Made by a program: the position numbers and the translations under genes. Positions 1-12,007 of a stretch of 64,000 bases of DNA are shown in pieces. The notes below the pieces were generated by a model, which had not been told where the DNA came from, searched no databases, and was given only the letters and a program-made list of their open reading frames with translations. The first letter of the stretch is position 1; each line of letters begins with the position of its first letter. The stretch comes from Rhodosporidiobolus odoratus. Its lineage: Eukaryota; Basidiomycota; Microbotryomycetes; Sporidiobolales; Sporidiobolaceae. The DNA is taken from contig JAOANU010000024.1 in assembly GCA_034387635.1 (NCBI GenBank), positions 62,001 through 126,000 of the forward strand, read 5' to 3'.

Positions 1-625
1 CTCCTCCTCCTCCTCGCTTACTAGCCTCCTCCACCTCAGCCCTCCTCTCTTCCCTCTCCAAAGCCCTCTGCATCTCGTTCCTCTGCCCAGCGACTCCGGA
101 ACTTTCATTCTCACGTTCGAGCAACTCGAGGGCACGAAGGCGGAGTCGACGGTCTTTGTCGGATTCGCCAAAGAGGCGGATAGGTTGGGCTTTGAGCCGG
201 AGTCGACGGATGGCTTCGGCGTCCGAGACGAGGTATTTTTCTTCGGAGAGGGTGGCGGCGGCGGCGGCGGCGGCGAAGGCTGGGTCGAGAGCCGAGGTGG
301 CGGAGGAAGAGGGTGCGGCGGGAGAGTCGGCGGAGGAGGGGGAGGCGGGTGCGGGAGAGTTGGTCGAGGATGGGACTTTGAGGGCAGAGGAGGAAGTGGG
401 AGTGGAAGTGGGGGTTGAATTGGTACCGTAGAGTTTGGCTTTTCGACGTTGTTCTTTTTCTTGCGCTTCCCGTTGTTCCTGCTCCTGTCTGATGCGTTCT
501 AGTTCAGATCGTTTGAGGTATTTCTTGGCTGGAGGTTGATCTGAGGCGGTTGAGGAGGAGGACGAGTCGGGTTTGAGGTTGAGGGATCGCTTCTTGGACT
601 CGATCTCTGCTTTGAGAAAGTCCAT
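1..625 (-). CDS. PRP18: Pre-mRNA-splicing factor Prp18, N-terminal part, cut by the window edge
   Basis: Prp18 acts in the second step of pre-mRNA splicing with the U5 snRNP and Slu7. Seen: an open frame from an ATG at 625 to the window edge with no stop. The protein starts MDFLKAEIESKKRSL. A basic, coiled-coil-like stretch (KKYLKRSELERIRQEQEQRE) at residues 34-53 is followed by a Ser/Ala/Pro-rich spacer. Residues 137-155 carry AIRRLRLKAQPIRLFGESD, the short PSI/Prp4-Prp18 motif of this family. The C-terminal Prp18 helical domain lies outside the window. The low-complexity spacer is longer than I would expect for the family. The gene is divergent from COX12, with 135 bp between the starts. 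Identification rests on the PSI motif and the N-terminus; the truncation is only the window boundary. Confidence 0.85.
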   Translation of the reverse strand, partial: MDFLKAEIESKKRSLNLKPDSSSSSTASDQPPAKKYLKRSELERIRQEQEQREAQEKEQRRKAKLYGTNSTPTSTPTSSSALKVPSSTNSPAPASPSSADSPAAPSSSATSALDPAFAAAAAAATLSEEKYLVSDAEAIRRLRLKAQPIRLFGESDKDRRLRLRALELLERENESSGVAGQRNEMQRALEREERRAEVEEASKRGGGG

Positions 626-760
626 GGTAAAGTGTAGCCAGTAGTGGCAGTGCGCGTAAGACAGTGGTGGGGGGAGAAGCGAAGGCACGAGCAGTTCCTC
701 AACTTGGTAGCCACCAACCCAGAGTCTCTCCTTCCCACTCACCTGTATTAACAAGTAGAC
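626..760. promoter_or_regulatory. Short divergent promoter between PRP18 and COX12
   Basis: The start codons of PRP18 (-) and COX12 (+) are only 135 bp apart, so this segment must hold both 5' UTRs and core promoters. I see no clear TATA box and no named factor site. Confidence 0.5.
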
Positions 761-2125
761 ATGTCCTCGGAAGACTCCCAGGTATGCACACGCAGCCCCC
801 ATCCTTTACCACTCGCCGCTGACCGTCTTTCGCATGTTCACTCTGCCATCGACTCTCATTCGCCGCATTCCGCACAACCCACTCACAACGCCCTGCCCGA
901 CTACTGCCATACCACATCTCAATCTGGTCATTCGTCGACGTCGCTCCGCCGACTCGCTCGCCGAACTTGACTGACAACCTGCCGCCGTCGCCGCCCCGAC
1001 CTTCCTCACCACCCTCACTCGACCTTCCTTGCCGAACCCCGCCTGACGACACGCCGGTCCCGCACCGATCAACTCTCTCGAATCTCAACACCGCGACTAC
1101 GACGTACCTAACACCGTGTCGTGACATCGCCGTTTTTCCCTCCGCTTCTTCTGTCCCTTCGCGGTCGACCTGTCCGGTCCAATCCTCCTTACCATTAGGT
1201 GCGCCTTCCTCCTCGCCTGTCCTGCAGTTTTCCACACGGTTGGCTGACAAAGGGTCGATCGCTCTGAGCAGACCTACGTTCTCGAAACCGCTGGCTTTGA
1301 CGCCCGGTTCCCTAACACCAACCAGTCGAAGCACTGCGTACGTTCCCGTCTACCTGCCTCGCTACCTACTTCGCGGTAGTCAGAGCCGGCTGGCGCTCCT
1401 GTCCCTGTCGACTGGATCGACGTCCCGGCGACTGACTGTTTCTGTTTCGCCCTTTCTGTTTCTTCCGATTATTGTCTCCTTTCTACGAGCAGTTCCAGTC
1501 CTACGTCGTACGTCCTTTCTCTCCTCGAGCCCGTCTGTATACGCATACTCACATCGCCTTTATCGGGGTGCAGGACAACTTCCGCTGCGTCAACGCCAAG
1601 GGCGAGGACTTCCCCGCTTGCAAGACTGTGCGTCCTCCTCCTCCTCCTCCTCCTCTTCATTCTTCTCTTCTCGGTCGATGATAGTGTCTGGACTGACTTG
1701 CGGAATCCAAAAACAGTTCTTCCGTACTTACCACTCTTTGTGCCCGAGTGCGTCCCTTTTTTCCCCAACTCACAAAAATCCTCCATCCCTTTCCCCCTCT
1801 CATTCTCCACTTCCCGCCTACGTCTCTTTGTATGGCAGACCAACTGACGAATCATCTGTCTCTCTCCATGATCCGCGTGCTCGCACCCCCTCACATGAAT
1901 ATATATAGACGAATGGATCGCCAAGTGGGATGAGCAAAGGGAGGAGAACAAGGTTTGTCTTTTTCGTCCTTCTTCTTTCCTTCCTCTTCGCTCTTCCCCT
2001 ACTTCTCTCCTCTCTCTCGCGCATCGTTGCAGGCAACTGCTATACTGACTTGACCTCCTTCACCCTTTTCTCTCTCCCGGCACTGTCTCTGTACGCGCTT
2101 GCAGTTCCCGGCCAAGCTTGATTAA
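761..2125 (+). CDS. COX12: Cytochrome c oxidase subunit 6b (Cox12), seven exons
   Basis: This is a small intermembrane-space subunit of respiratory complex IV. Exons: 761-781, 1272-1337, 1493-1507, 1574-1627, 1717-1747, 1909-1952, 2105-2125. They join in frame to 83 residues, the usual family length. Seen: GFDARFPNTNQSKHC, then FQSYVDNFRCVNAKGEDF, then CPNEWIAKWDEQREENK. Cysteines at 29, 39, 50 and 61 form the CX9C/CX10C twin motif recognised by the Mia40 import pathway. The third exon is a 15-nt microexon encoding FQSYV, needed to give the exact CX9C spacing. The first exon encodes only seven residues and is followed by a 490-nt intron. Family conservation across every junction makes the splice model strong, although the first exon is less certain because it is so short. 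Confidence 0.93.
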
Positions 2126-2839
2126 GTAACTCGTGCTGAAGGTGTTAGGCGCGGGGGCGCGGGGAAGGAGTAGAAAAGCCAGCTGCTGCTTGGAAGGCGA
2201 GGTGAGATAGCTGGTGGTAGGGGGAATCGGAGGAAGAGAGCGGAGGGGAGGGGGTATGCAAGCGGGTCTTCTTCATCTTTCTCTCCTTCTGCCTCCACAG
2301 CAGTAAGTCAGAGTGCGAGCGAGAATAGGATCGACATCGAGAGTGAGTAAGTACTCAAATCTCTGCTTTGTTCGTTCGTTGGTTCTTCTCGCTTGTCCTG
2401 TCGTTGTGTTTTCTGCCACCGTTTCATCTGTCCAGCGCAGGGAGAAGCTTGCACTTGCACGTTGCGCAAAGTTGTGAACGGGACGACCGATAATTGAGAG
2501 CTGGGAGGGATCGGCTGGTACGGCCTCAGAAAACTGGATGACCGGATGACGGAGAATGGTAAAAATGCAGGGATTTCGCAAGCCTGCGCTTCAACTTGGG
2601 TGACAATGCCAAACAAACGAAAGTGAGGAGGAGGGGGAACAGGAGAGATAGCGGGCAAAACGAGCGCGTAGATGGGGAATGTAGAGCACGACGGGTACGG
2701 CAAGGGAGGGGGGGAAAGGGGGAGGAGGAACGAGTCGAAAAACGAAGGTGATGACTATACAATACAAAGTATTTGAGGGTCTGTTTCAAGCGTGCACTTC
2801 ACTTCATCGAGTTGCGATAGCGATAGGATGCAGCACGTC
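2126..2839. other. Intergenic region between convergent COX12 and TAM41
   Basis: This 714 bp stretch between two convergent 3' ends has short open frames on the minus strand that are Ser/Pro/Arg-rich, unconserved in appearance and without plausible splice partners. It probably contains only the two 3' UTRs. No RNA gene was seen. Confidence 0.5.
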
Positions 2840-4754
2840 TCATTTGCTCCCACCGGCAGCAGCCGCGCCCCACTTTTTCTTCAACTTGGGGATTACGTAG
2901 CGGAGGGATTTGAGGGGTCCGGCGGAGAGGATTCCTTTGAGGGATTGGTTGAAGGTTGGGCGACCGACGATGAGGGAGAGACCTGCATGGAAACCAACGG
3001 AGGGGTAAAGGGGGAAAGAGGTAAGGGCAAAAAGAGGCGAATCAGTAAGGAGAAAGGCAAGGGCACAGAGAGGAAGATGAAGAGGCACGACTTACTGTCC
3101 TCCATGACAGTCTTGAACTCGTCATCCGACACGATCTTTTCCCACAGCCTCTGCTTACCCAAATCCACCACTCCACTCTCTCCCGCCTCTTCCCTCTCCC
3201 GCAATTTCTGATCCTTAGCCAAAAGCACCGCCCTCTCCAAGTTCCACTTCCTCTCGTAATGCCCCAGCACCTTGTCCCTCAACCCCTTCGGTAACCTCGA
3301 AGCCGTGGAAGCCCTAACCGCCGGAGAAACATCCTGCCTCATCAACCTGATCCCTCCCTCTTGACCACCACCTCCCAGACTAGCCTCCTGAGGAACCTCC
3401 CCAATCGTATGAACGCTCTTCCAAAAACTCTTCAACAAACCTCCATACAAACTTCTAAAGGCCGGTAACTGGGCCTGAACGATGTTTCGGACTTTGTGAG
3501 GGTTCTCTCCGACTCGCATGCGGAAATCTCCGCGGTAGGACAGACCGGCCAGTTCTTCGAAGAGATCGACTTCGGTGAAGGATTCGGGGAGGAGGAGGAG
3601 AGAGGTTCGGAGGGCGGAGGCGAGGTTGACTTGGTTGGCGAGGCGGACTCGGGCGTCGTCTTGAAGGATGCGGACCTGGAGAGCAGGGCGAGCAGTAACA
3701 AGGAGGCGTGAGGTTCGTCAGCCAAAAAGTGCAAGTGCGTGGGTCCGAAGGAATTTGATCGATGAAGAGGAAGGGAAACGCACCGGCTTCTGCGTACGAC
3801 CCGAGATATAGAGCGTTTCCCAGTCAAGCATGTCCCGACACAATGCATCAACCGAAACGATGCCGTACTTGAGGAGCTGTGCAACGCGGGACCAGCAGAC
3901 GAACGGGCATGACGAGGCGAATCAGCCTCGTTTTCCCATCGCATGCGCAGCGAAAACCCAGCGCACCTTCCCATTGATCTCGACGTCCACGTTAAACCAG
4001 ACCTCGGCTCCTAAGCCCTTCTCCTGCATCCAAGCTACCGCATTAGCCCCTGCTAACCTCATCGGTAAAGAGTAGTGCTGGGGGTTTTGCTGCATGTTGA
4101 GAGCGTGCCAGTGCGAGGGGTGAGAGACGGCAAAGACAAAGTCGAGGAGGGGCTTGTCCTGTCGTATCCATAGCAAGGTCGCTCAGCGTCGATAGCAGGC
4201 AGAAGAGCGGGAAAAGGAAGAACACGAACCTCCTTCTTGTAGCCCTCCTGCCTGAACACTCCACTTCCGTAAGCAAACCCGAATCTGATAGGCGCCTTGA
4301 AGTGGGCCAACACATCCTCCAGATCCTTCTGTACCTCAGCAGGAACATCGATAATCTGATTCCGACCAAAGGATTTGGGCAATTCTTCGATGCTGGTTAT
4401 GCGGCGTTTTGGGAGGCGAGCGTTGGAGGGTGGTGGAACTAACGGTGAGGGGGGAGCCTGATTAGGCTGGGTGGTTTTCAAGGAAGAGGCAGGTGGGGAA
4501 GTTGAGGAAGAATCTGCGGATTTCGAGTCGGAGGGTCGGACGGGTCGTCGTGCTCCTTCTGACACATTTGGCGGAGGCTGTGAAGATGGTTGTTGCTGAC
4601 GTTCAGTGTCTAGCCGGAGTAGGCGAGATGAATGGAACGCTGCGAGAGGGATAAGTCGGGTTGCGGAAGCGAGAGTGGGGGTGCGCAGGCGGGTATAGCG
4701 CGATGACTGGGTCCAGAGAGCAGGTGAAACGGAAGTGGTTGCGAGGCGGAGCAT
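2840..4754 (-). CDS. TAM41: Mitochondrial CDP-diacylglycerol synthase Tam41
   Basis: Tam41 makes CDP-diacylglycerol from phosphatidic acid and CTP at the matrix face of the inner mitochondrial membrane, feeding cardiolipin synthesis. Exons (minus): 4754-4230, 4158-3967, 3876-3784, 3675-3096, 2982-2840; 510 residues. The N-terminus is rich in Arg/Ser/Thr, as in a mitochondrial presequence, followed by a Pro/Ser-rich linker to about residue 105. The nucleotidyltransferase signature is APIRFGFAYGSGVF, with YGSG at 162-165, followed by LLDFVFAVSHPSHWH with a catalytic-type Asp at 181. LKYGIVSVDALCRDMLDW and RLANQVNLASALRTSLLLLP follow. The last exon (PTFNQSLKGILSAGPLKSLRY) matches the family C-terminus. 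The N-terminal extension is longer than I would expect for the yeast protein. Each splice junction restores a conserved family block, so confidence is high. Confidence 0.93.
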
Positions 4755-6857
4755 GGCTGAGGTGGTGGAGGAACAGAAGACGTAGATGCGACGGCAAGGA
4801 AGCTGTAACGAAGAAAGGCACCGAGTCAGCGTAAGGCTCTCGCGGCTGTCGCTGAGCCCTGTACAGCGCTAGGCTGCACTGCTAGTGTGCCTCGGGAACC
4901 TCACGGGACGAGGTCGCAGCGCCAGAATGTTTGTGGAGGAATGGGGTCGTCGGAAGTGGAGGGGACAAGACTCGCTTGAGCAGGTTGGGCACTCAGCTCA
5001 GGTGGTGCGCAGAATTCAATTGGTGCGCGTGGACGTTGGAAGCGAAGCAGGCAGAGCTAGTGTGGTTACGTAGAGTGGAAGAATGTCCGAAACAAGGGGG
5101 GGGGGTCGCGAGCAACGGTCTAGAACTGAACTTGCATACAGCCAGAAACTACGTTTGGATTAGCTTTGCTCAAAAGTAGGGTAGTTGTGAGCCGTATTTG
5201 CGGTTTGAGAAGGTCATGAAAGCCCTCTTCTGCGCCGGCTCACCTCGGTTAGCACCCGCTCTGATCACCAAGACTTATCGCAGTCTACGCACTGGCTCAT
5301 TCAATTCCCGGCGAGCACCCCGGAGATCAAGCGGACGATCAGAGCACCCCGATATTGCCTTAGCTGTCAGTGTCGCCTTGACTCAAGCTTTCTGTTGCTT
5401 GCTTCTAGGCGAGTTGCGCGTCCATGAGAGGCGACATAACAAGAGACCAGCCGGACACTGGGGTTCAGCTTTTTGCAGTTGGCTTGAATGACCATATGCC
5501 AAGTCACAGCGGACCGCGGCTCGAGTTTCTCGCCTGGAGGTGACCGCTGCTCCCCTCTGCGGTTGTCGAATTTGTCCCAATGAGGCTGCTGATGTAGTCA
5601 CCGGGAGGGACGCCGTCAGAGGTGCTACGGCGGCGACAAAGAGCTCGTGCAAACAGGGCCTTCACAATAGTGCGGCGTGCCCCAGTCCTGTAACCCTTGC
5701 AGACACCTCGCGGGAGAGAGAGAGGAAGAGACAAATCGACTCGAGAGGAAGACCTGATACGCTGCGGAGGCGTACAGAGGACGAATGCGATGACATTCCA
5801 CATTGCCCGCCTCTGTCTGCTTTTTTGACTATGGCGTCGTGAGTTTTTGACTATGGCGTCGTGGAGCGTGAGGCTGTGACTGCTGGTCCGATGCATGGTG
5901 AGGCAAGAGCGTCTCGCCCAGACGCAGGCAACTTGTCCACTTCGAACGGCTGGAGACTCTGCAGCGGAATGATCAGACGGGCAATTGCGATTTTACTTGA
6001 GGACCCTCTGCTTTTTGCATCTGTCCAGGTCCTGGCTGCTGCAATACGGCAGTTGCATACTCGGTTCGCGAAGCATGCCGAGCTTATCAATCAATCGGCA
6101 GTAGGATATAAGCCTGAGTGTATAACCTCCAGCTAGCTTGTTGAGTCGGCGCGGTTGTTGGTTTGTTAAGTCATCGACCCTACGCCGTCTGCACTGAATG
6201 TTGACAACCTTAGTCAGGATCGAACTACGAGTACAGAGGACCTGCGTGGCTGCGTGTGCCCGAAAGGAACGCAAGCTGCCACCTCGGAAAATTGAACTTG
6301 CAAATATCTCCGGCAACCGCGCCGCAACCTCAGCAGGAGGGGATGACGGAAAGCCCCTGTAAACGTAGCTTCACCCCTTCCGGCAAGGTTCCGTCCGCCC
6401 TCGTGCGCGGCAGTCACGTGTGCCGTCTTGCAAGAAGCAACCCCCATGCTTTGATTGACTACTCTTTTCCCAAAGACCTCCCTTCGGCCATCCCTACCCT
6501 CGCCAAAATCCATGCTCGTCCATCGCAGTGAAGCACGAACCTGTCTCCTCTCTTTTCTGCTTTCTCTTCCCTGCCCCCTTCTGTTGCTCTAATGCTTGAA
6601 AACGCCGTGTCCTGGAACGGGTTTCGACCGCGCGCTACATACTGCACCGTTCGCGCGCGAACGCACCCCGAGTTGCACTTTCGGAAACAAAACGACCATC
6701 CAACGACCTGCTACATCTCTTTCTCCCCAACATGCGCGCTCGCTCACTTACGAGAGCTTTCTCTCTCTCACGAGAGCCCTCTCTCTCTCGTAAGGCTCGG
6801 GAAGAGGAGTACAACATGTCTCCAATGACACCCAAGCTATCCCACCAGAAGCTCCCC
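4755..6857. other. Gene-poor 2.1 kb region
   Basis: Between the TAM41 start and the KRE33 stop I could not assemble any convincing spliced gene. Open frames are short, switch strand and lack recognisable domains. The left end should carry the TAM41 promoter and the right end the KRE33 3' UTR. A 22-bp direct tandem repeat lies at 5822-5865. Fragments resembling tRNA A- or B-boxes near 4990, 5250 and 6215 do not fold into a cloverleaf on reading. A diverged transposon or a small multi-exon gene cannot be excluded. Confidence 0.4.
5822..5865. repeat. 22-bp tandem duplication, two copies
   Basis: The unit tttttgactatggcgtcgtg plus two bases occurs twice in direct succession, starting at 5822 and 5844, with only the last bases of the second copy differing. 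It lies in non-coding sequence and looks like a recent slippage or small duplication. Confidence 0.8.
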
Positions 6858-9800
6858 CTACTGCTTCCGCCTCTTCTTGTCCTTCTTGTCCTTCTTCCCC
6901 TTCTCCTTGGTCTTTCCCCCCGACGCCGCTTCCTCCTCCGCCGCCTTTCTCTTCTGACCCTTTGTCGAGTTTGGGTTCTTGACGCTCACGACCGACGAGA
7001 GACCGGGCTTGTTGCTCGACATTCGGGCGGCGACGGCGGCTTCAGCCGCGGCCCATTCGTCTTTTGACCCTCCGATGGCGTACCTTAACGGTAGGTAGGA
7101 GCACAGTTGGACAGGATCGAGAAGTACGGGAGTGGAGCAGTGAGGTAAATAAAAAGGATGGATGTCACCACGAGCAAAGGTTAAATCATGAAGGCGAAGA
7201 AGAGAGAAGAAGAAGAGAAACCCTCACTCACTGCTTGAGATCAAGCGAATCGATCACCCCCCTCTGTTCCTCCTTCAACTTCTTGAGCACCTCGTTCCCC
7301 TCCTCCTCCAACTCTTTCGCAATCTCAGCCTTTCCTGTTCCATTGTTCTCAGCGTTCGGGGTGGGTAGGAGACGAGCCGCTGCTGCGGCGGCGGCTTCTT
7401 CGGAAGGGATGGAACGGGCGGCGTCTTCCGAGAGGATGTCTTTGAGGGCGCGGGAAAGGGATTTCATCGCGTGCTCGAACGAGACGAGAATTTGAGGGGC
7501 GGGCAGGTCGAATTCGGGCTGCGGCGTGCACAGGGTGAGGTCAGTACTCGCTCGTACTCGAAACTGGACGTATTGAGGAAGCCAAAGCAACGCACCGACA
7601 GATCATCAGCCGACTTCCTCTGCAATCCCATGCCGCAGAGAATTTGACTCTGCAGAGGGGTAACCTTTGCCGTAGTCGGGAATCGTTGCGTAAAGTGCAG
7701 GGTAGCGAGAGTCGGAAGAAGGTCGACAATAGTCCTCCATTCGAGGTCGCCCCGAGCGTAGGATTGAAGGCGTTTGAGGTCGAAGGGGGAAAAGAATTCG
7801 CGAACGTCGCCCGCGGTGAGAACTACGGAGAGGGGTACAGGCCATGCGTCAGGAGAATTTCAAGGAGCGCAAGGGAGAGAGGGTGACGCACCGCGACGAG
7901 GACGGCCGGTGCCTGCCTTGGTAGTCGAATCGAGAACCTGAAGGGCGGTCATCGAGTCGAACTCGCGGAACTTGAACGAGAGAAGCTCGATGAAGCGCTT
8001 GCGGAAGTCTGGCATGAGAGTAGGAGAGGTCAGCCAACACGCTCATGAAGCGCAAGACTAAGCACGGGGGAGAACAAGGACGAAACCGCCGACTTACCGA
8101 TCGCGAAATCGCCCAACCACCTCCCCACCTCCTCCTGATTCTTGTTCAACCCCCTCAACATGACACACGAATGTTCACCCGTCAAATCATTCTGCATCTG
8201 CCTAACATAAAGCGGCGTAAAGCCCGCCTTGGTCTTCCAAAACCTAAACAAACTCGGCGTGATGCCGTACGAAACGCCCAACCAATCCAGGTTTTCAGGT
8301 TGACGTTCAGAGAGCCTTTGTAGAAGAGGCGGCATCTTCGAGGCGTCTCGGATCCCGATTCGGTCGGATTGGAGAGAGGCGGACGAGGGGACCTTGGCCG
8401 CGTCGGCGAAGGTTTCAATTTCGAGTTCGGTGGTGACTTCGTCGAGGTTGAGGAGCTCGCCAGAGTAGAACGAGTTGAGGGCTTGGATGGCGCGCTTACC
8501 GTATCCCATCTGTGTAGTGCGAGACCGCGGGTCAGTCCTACAAGCGTAGGCCGACGATCCTGGGAAAGCGAAAACTTACGCCGGCGCAATCAGGGTGAAC
8601 GGCTACGCGAACGATGCGAGCGCCAGAAAGAGAACCGAAAGCATCGTCTTGGTACTGCGGGAACCGGTGAGAGATAGTAAGTAGCGATTCAGGAATGGCG
8701 ACGGAGGGAGAGTCGATCGTACCTGCTGCGAGATCGTCCAAGGAATCAAGTCTCCGCTGGGCAAGTTACCCCTCGTCAAGCTGTTCATGACCACCTCCCT
8801 TGAGATATTGCCCTCAAGCGCGACCTGTGCGTTCCAGCATACCAGTCCAACCATTCGTCAGTCACTCTTTTCGCAAGAAAAGCTCGCAGGCAAAGCTGAG
8901 AGACGAAAGGAAGACGCACCTGCATCACCACCAAAGGTTCGGGCAACGTCGCATCCCCCTCCTTGACCGGCGGCAACAACACAAACAAATGATGCCCAGG
9001 CGCATCGCTCATAAGCTGCAAATCATTCGGACTGTTCTTGTAATGACTAGCGACATAAAGACTCATCATCCTCTGCAAGAAGGCTTCACTCGCAGGGTGG
9101 TACGAGAAAAGAGTGTCTCGGTTGACGTAGAACAGTTCGCAGTAAGAGGGGAGAGGTCGACCTTGGAGGGCTTTGGAGGAGGGGGAGAGGGAGGCGTCGA
9201 GGCAGAGGAGGGAGTTGAGCCACGATTCGATGTCGTCGCCTGGGGCGTATCGAATCGGAGTAGTGAGCTTGATCTCCTTCAACTGCCGAGCGATGGCAAG
9301 GGGCTGACCCCCTGCGGCCGAAGACGAGCCTTGAGCCGCCTCTTTCGGCACGCTGAGGGCCGATGCCGGTCGAGACATCTCGCGAAGTTGTTGCAGAAGC
9401 TTGAGGGAGAGAGATCGGCCAGTGCCTTCGTAACCGTTGATGGTCGAGGCCATGAAGACGAGGTAAGGACCGAGGAGGGAGCGGACGATAGGAAGGGGGA
9501 TGGCGGCGGCTTCGTCGATAACGACCAGCTCAGCTTGACCGAGGACGTGATAGTCTTGCGGTTGGATGTACTGTGTGTGATCATGCGCCGTCAGCGGATA
9601 GAAACATGATCAAGGCAGGAGGGAGGAGGCGAGCAACGCACCTGAATAGTCTGGCGATGCTGCCTAAAGATGTTGACCCTAACCACAGCACCCTTCCACT
9701 CCGGATTCGTACTCGTAACGATATCATAATCCAAATGTTCCTCCCATCCCATCTTGTCGAATCCTTTGAAGATGAACTCGAACAAAGTCTTCAGATTCTC

Positions 9801-11409
9801 CGGCGAAGGCGAGGTGACGAAAATGTTGCTGTACGAGTGAAGGACGGCGAGAGCGATAGATAGACCGAGTGCGGCGGATTTACCCCGCCCACGACCGGCC
9901 GTGAGAGAGACGGTTTGCGAAAGAGATTTCGAAGTGATGGCGTCGGTAAAGGTAAGAATCGCCTTGGCCTGATCCAGAGTCCTCGCTTCGGCAATGACCT
10001 CCCCAACTCCCTTGGTATCCCTCATACTCTCCTTCAAGGCCACGAGTTCCGCTTCTCCGTCGAGCTCCCTTCGCTTGCCCTTTCCGGAGGAACGCGCGAC
10101 GCCGACGCCGAGATCCGGGTCGATGGGGACAATGTCTTTGCCAGCGGAGATGGGGAGGACGTTGAGTTCGTCGTCGACGATAAGGCACGAAGGGTTGGCG
10201 CCGAGAGAGAGGAGGAATCGCTCGTTGAAGCGGGCGACGGGGGCGGCATCGGAGGTGGAAGTGCGGTAGCGAGAGTGGACGTCCTGCATGACATTGCTAC
10301 GTTAGATTGCCGCTACGACCACGAACGAGGTAGCGAGAGGGGATGGGCTCACCATAGTCATACTATACAACCCCCTCAAACTCTGCATTCCTTGCAACAT
10401 ACACACAACAATCCCTCCACCCTCGACCGTCTCGATCGTCCTCGCCAACAGATTCGGCGTGAGGGCCTCGAAGTCTTGCAAGATGAGCATGTTGAACGTC
10501 TGACCGAGAATCTTGTGCGTATCCTTGTAGTAAGTGTAACGCACGTCGGTCACGCTGACGAACAACTCGAAGGGGTCCATTTGGCCGACATCCCGTTCGC
10601 CTCGCTTGACTTCGCGTTTGACTTTGCTTTCGCGCTGTTTTCGGTTCGAGCTGAATCCGAGTGACTTGGAGTAGGCCCACAGGACGTTTGGACGAGGGTT
10701 CTTCTTTTGAGCTGTTGAGCGGCGGAGCGGAGACGGCGTAGTTGTAAACGGACGAAATTCGGAGAGATTGTGCGAGTTGGACCACATGCAAGGGAACAAT
10801 GAGGAGCATAGACAAGGTAAAAAGCCGGAGGAAAACGATCAGTATGAGAGACTCCTACTCCGCGGCCGGCTCCTTCCGATCGTGCGGGCGCACAGGCTAA
10901 ACTAGGATAACACACCATCGGTAGGATTGGCCAACCCAGCCACGGCCTGACTGAGCAAAAAGTGCAAATTGACAATCTGGCTGTGCATCTTTTGGCGATC
11001 TCCCGTCATGAGGAAGAAGGAACGGTGACCGGTTAGGAGACCACTGTGTACGTCGTTTGTCGAGATGGAGACGGGAGGGGAGACGGAGGAGAAGAGGGTG
11101 TAAGATGGAAATATGGCCAGGTGGGGGAGAAGAGGGGGAAGAGGGCGGCATGGTGGCCATTGTGATCGGCGGGAGGGGCAGTGGCGGGACATTGAGCAAT
11201 TTGGTCAGCAAGCGTTGCGCCCACACGCAGTCCAATACGCTGCTGTCCCCTGCTTCACCGCATTTGAATTGATCTCGTCTTCGCACCTCGCTCGCTTCAG
11301 GGGTGTAAGCGACACAAGCGGGTAGAGGAGGCAGAACGTACTTTGAAATTAGAGCCGGAATCCTCGAGTCCAAAGGCTTCCGCTTTCCGACATTGTTAGC
11401 ACCCGACAT
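6858..11409 (-). CDS. KRE33: RNA cytidine acetyltransferase Kre33/NAT10
   Basis: Kre33 makes N4-acetylcytidine in 18S rRNA and tRNA and acts in nucleolar small-subunit assembly. Twelve exons (minus): 11409-11342, 11043-10916, 10711-10353, 10283-9642, 9570-8920, 8824-8723, 8654-8580, 8509-8098, 8008-7892, 7822-7596, 7518-7232, 7083-6858. They give 1,097 residues, close to the eukaryotic family length. Seen in order: LDSRIPALISNG at the N-terminus, the TmcA-type N-terminal domain (RPNVLWAYSKSLGF), ARFNERFLLSLG, an ATPase P-loop GRGRGKS at about 315-321, the Walker B-type VVIDEAAAIP at about 415-424, a GNAT acetyltransferase region (ARIVRVAVHPDCAG followed by MGYGKRAIQAL), the tRNA-binding region, and a Lys-rich nucleolar-type tail. 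The first intron acceptor (cacag at 11044-11048) gives the conserved ISNG junction. All phases are consistent. Confidence 0.96.
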
Positions 11410-12007
11410 TGCGTTGCGACGAGCGGGCGACGGAGGTTCAAGGTATCGGGTTCAAGGCGACGTGCGGAGCGGGTGAGCTCGTGTGAAGGGGCGGAGAGGT
11501 GCTAGAAGCGTAGCAGGCTCTTTCAGCAGCTATGTGAGGCGAGTTCAGTGTCGATCAACTCGACCTCCACTTCCCTTTGGCGAACAATTCTCCCCAAGCT
11601 CAGCTTTTCCCCCCATCTCCATTTCAACCTTCCCAACTCACTCGATCTACGAAACCATGCAAACAAACGAGAACCTGCTGCGTTGGCCATTGTGCATGAC
11701 TGGGGTATCTAGTGCAAAGTGAACGAGTGAAGAAAACGCTGCAAACTGAGAAATACATAATGCAAGAAAGAGATTCGAGGAGAGAGAAGGAAAGGAAAGG
11801 AAAGGTGCGGATGTGTCTAGCGCAGCTAGTATACGCCTGTGCGGTGCAATACGGTCCCTCGAAAGGGGAGGGAAACGCGAAAAGGTAAAACGACGACCGA
11901 CGGGGAAGAACAAGAGAAGAAGGAAAGAGCAAGAAGGAGGGGAAAGAAGAGAAACCCGAAATGACCTGCGAACAAGCTCCGTCTAGCCGCCCACGCTTAT
12001 ACTGCCT
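11410..12007. other. Upstream region of KRE33 and 3' flank of the next minus-strand gene
   Basis: 598 bp without a supportable gene. It should hold the KRE33 promoter and 5' UTR near 11410 and the 3' UTR of the neighbouring minus-strand gene near 12007. Purine-rich ggaaa repeats occur near 11785-11805. No clear regulatory motif was identified. Confidence 0.5.

Noticed and set aside
967..1908. 313-residue plus-strand open frame
   Set aside because: It overlaps the introns and exons of COX12, whose conserved residues are split over several frames; the long frame is Ser/Pro-rich and has no domain.
5235..5325. tRNA-like B-box and acceptor fragment
   Set aside because: A ttcaattcccgg sequence resembles a T-arm, but no matching acceptor stem or anticodon arm could be found on either strand.
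6195..6245. Minus-strand gttcgatcc similar to a tRNA T-arm
   Set aside because: Flanks do not form the T-stem or acceptor stem; no A-box at the right distance.
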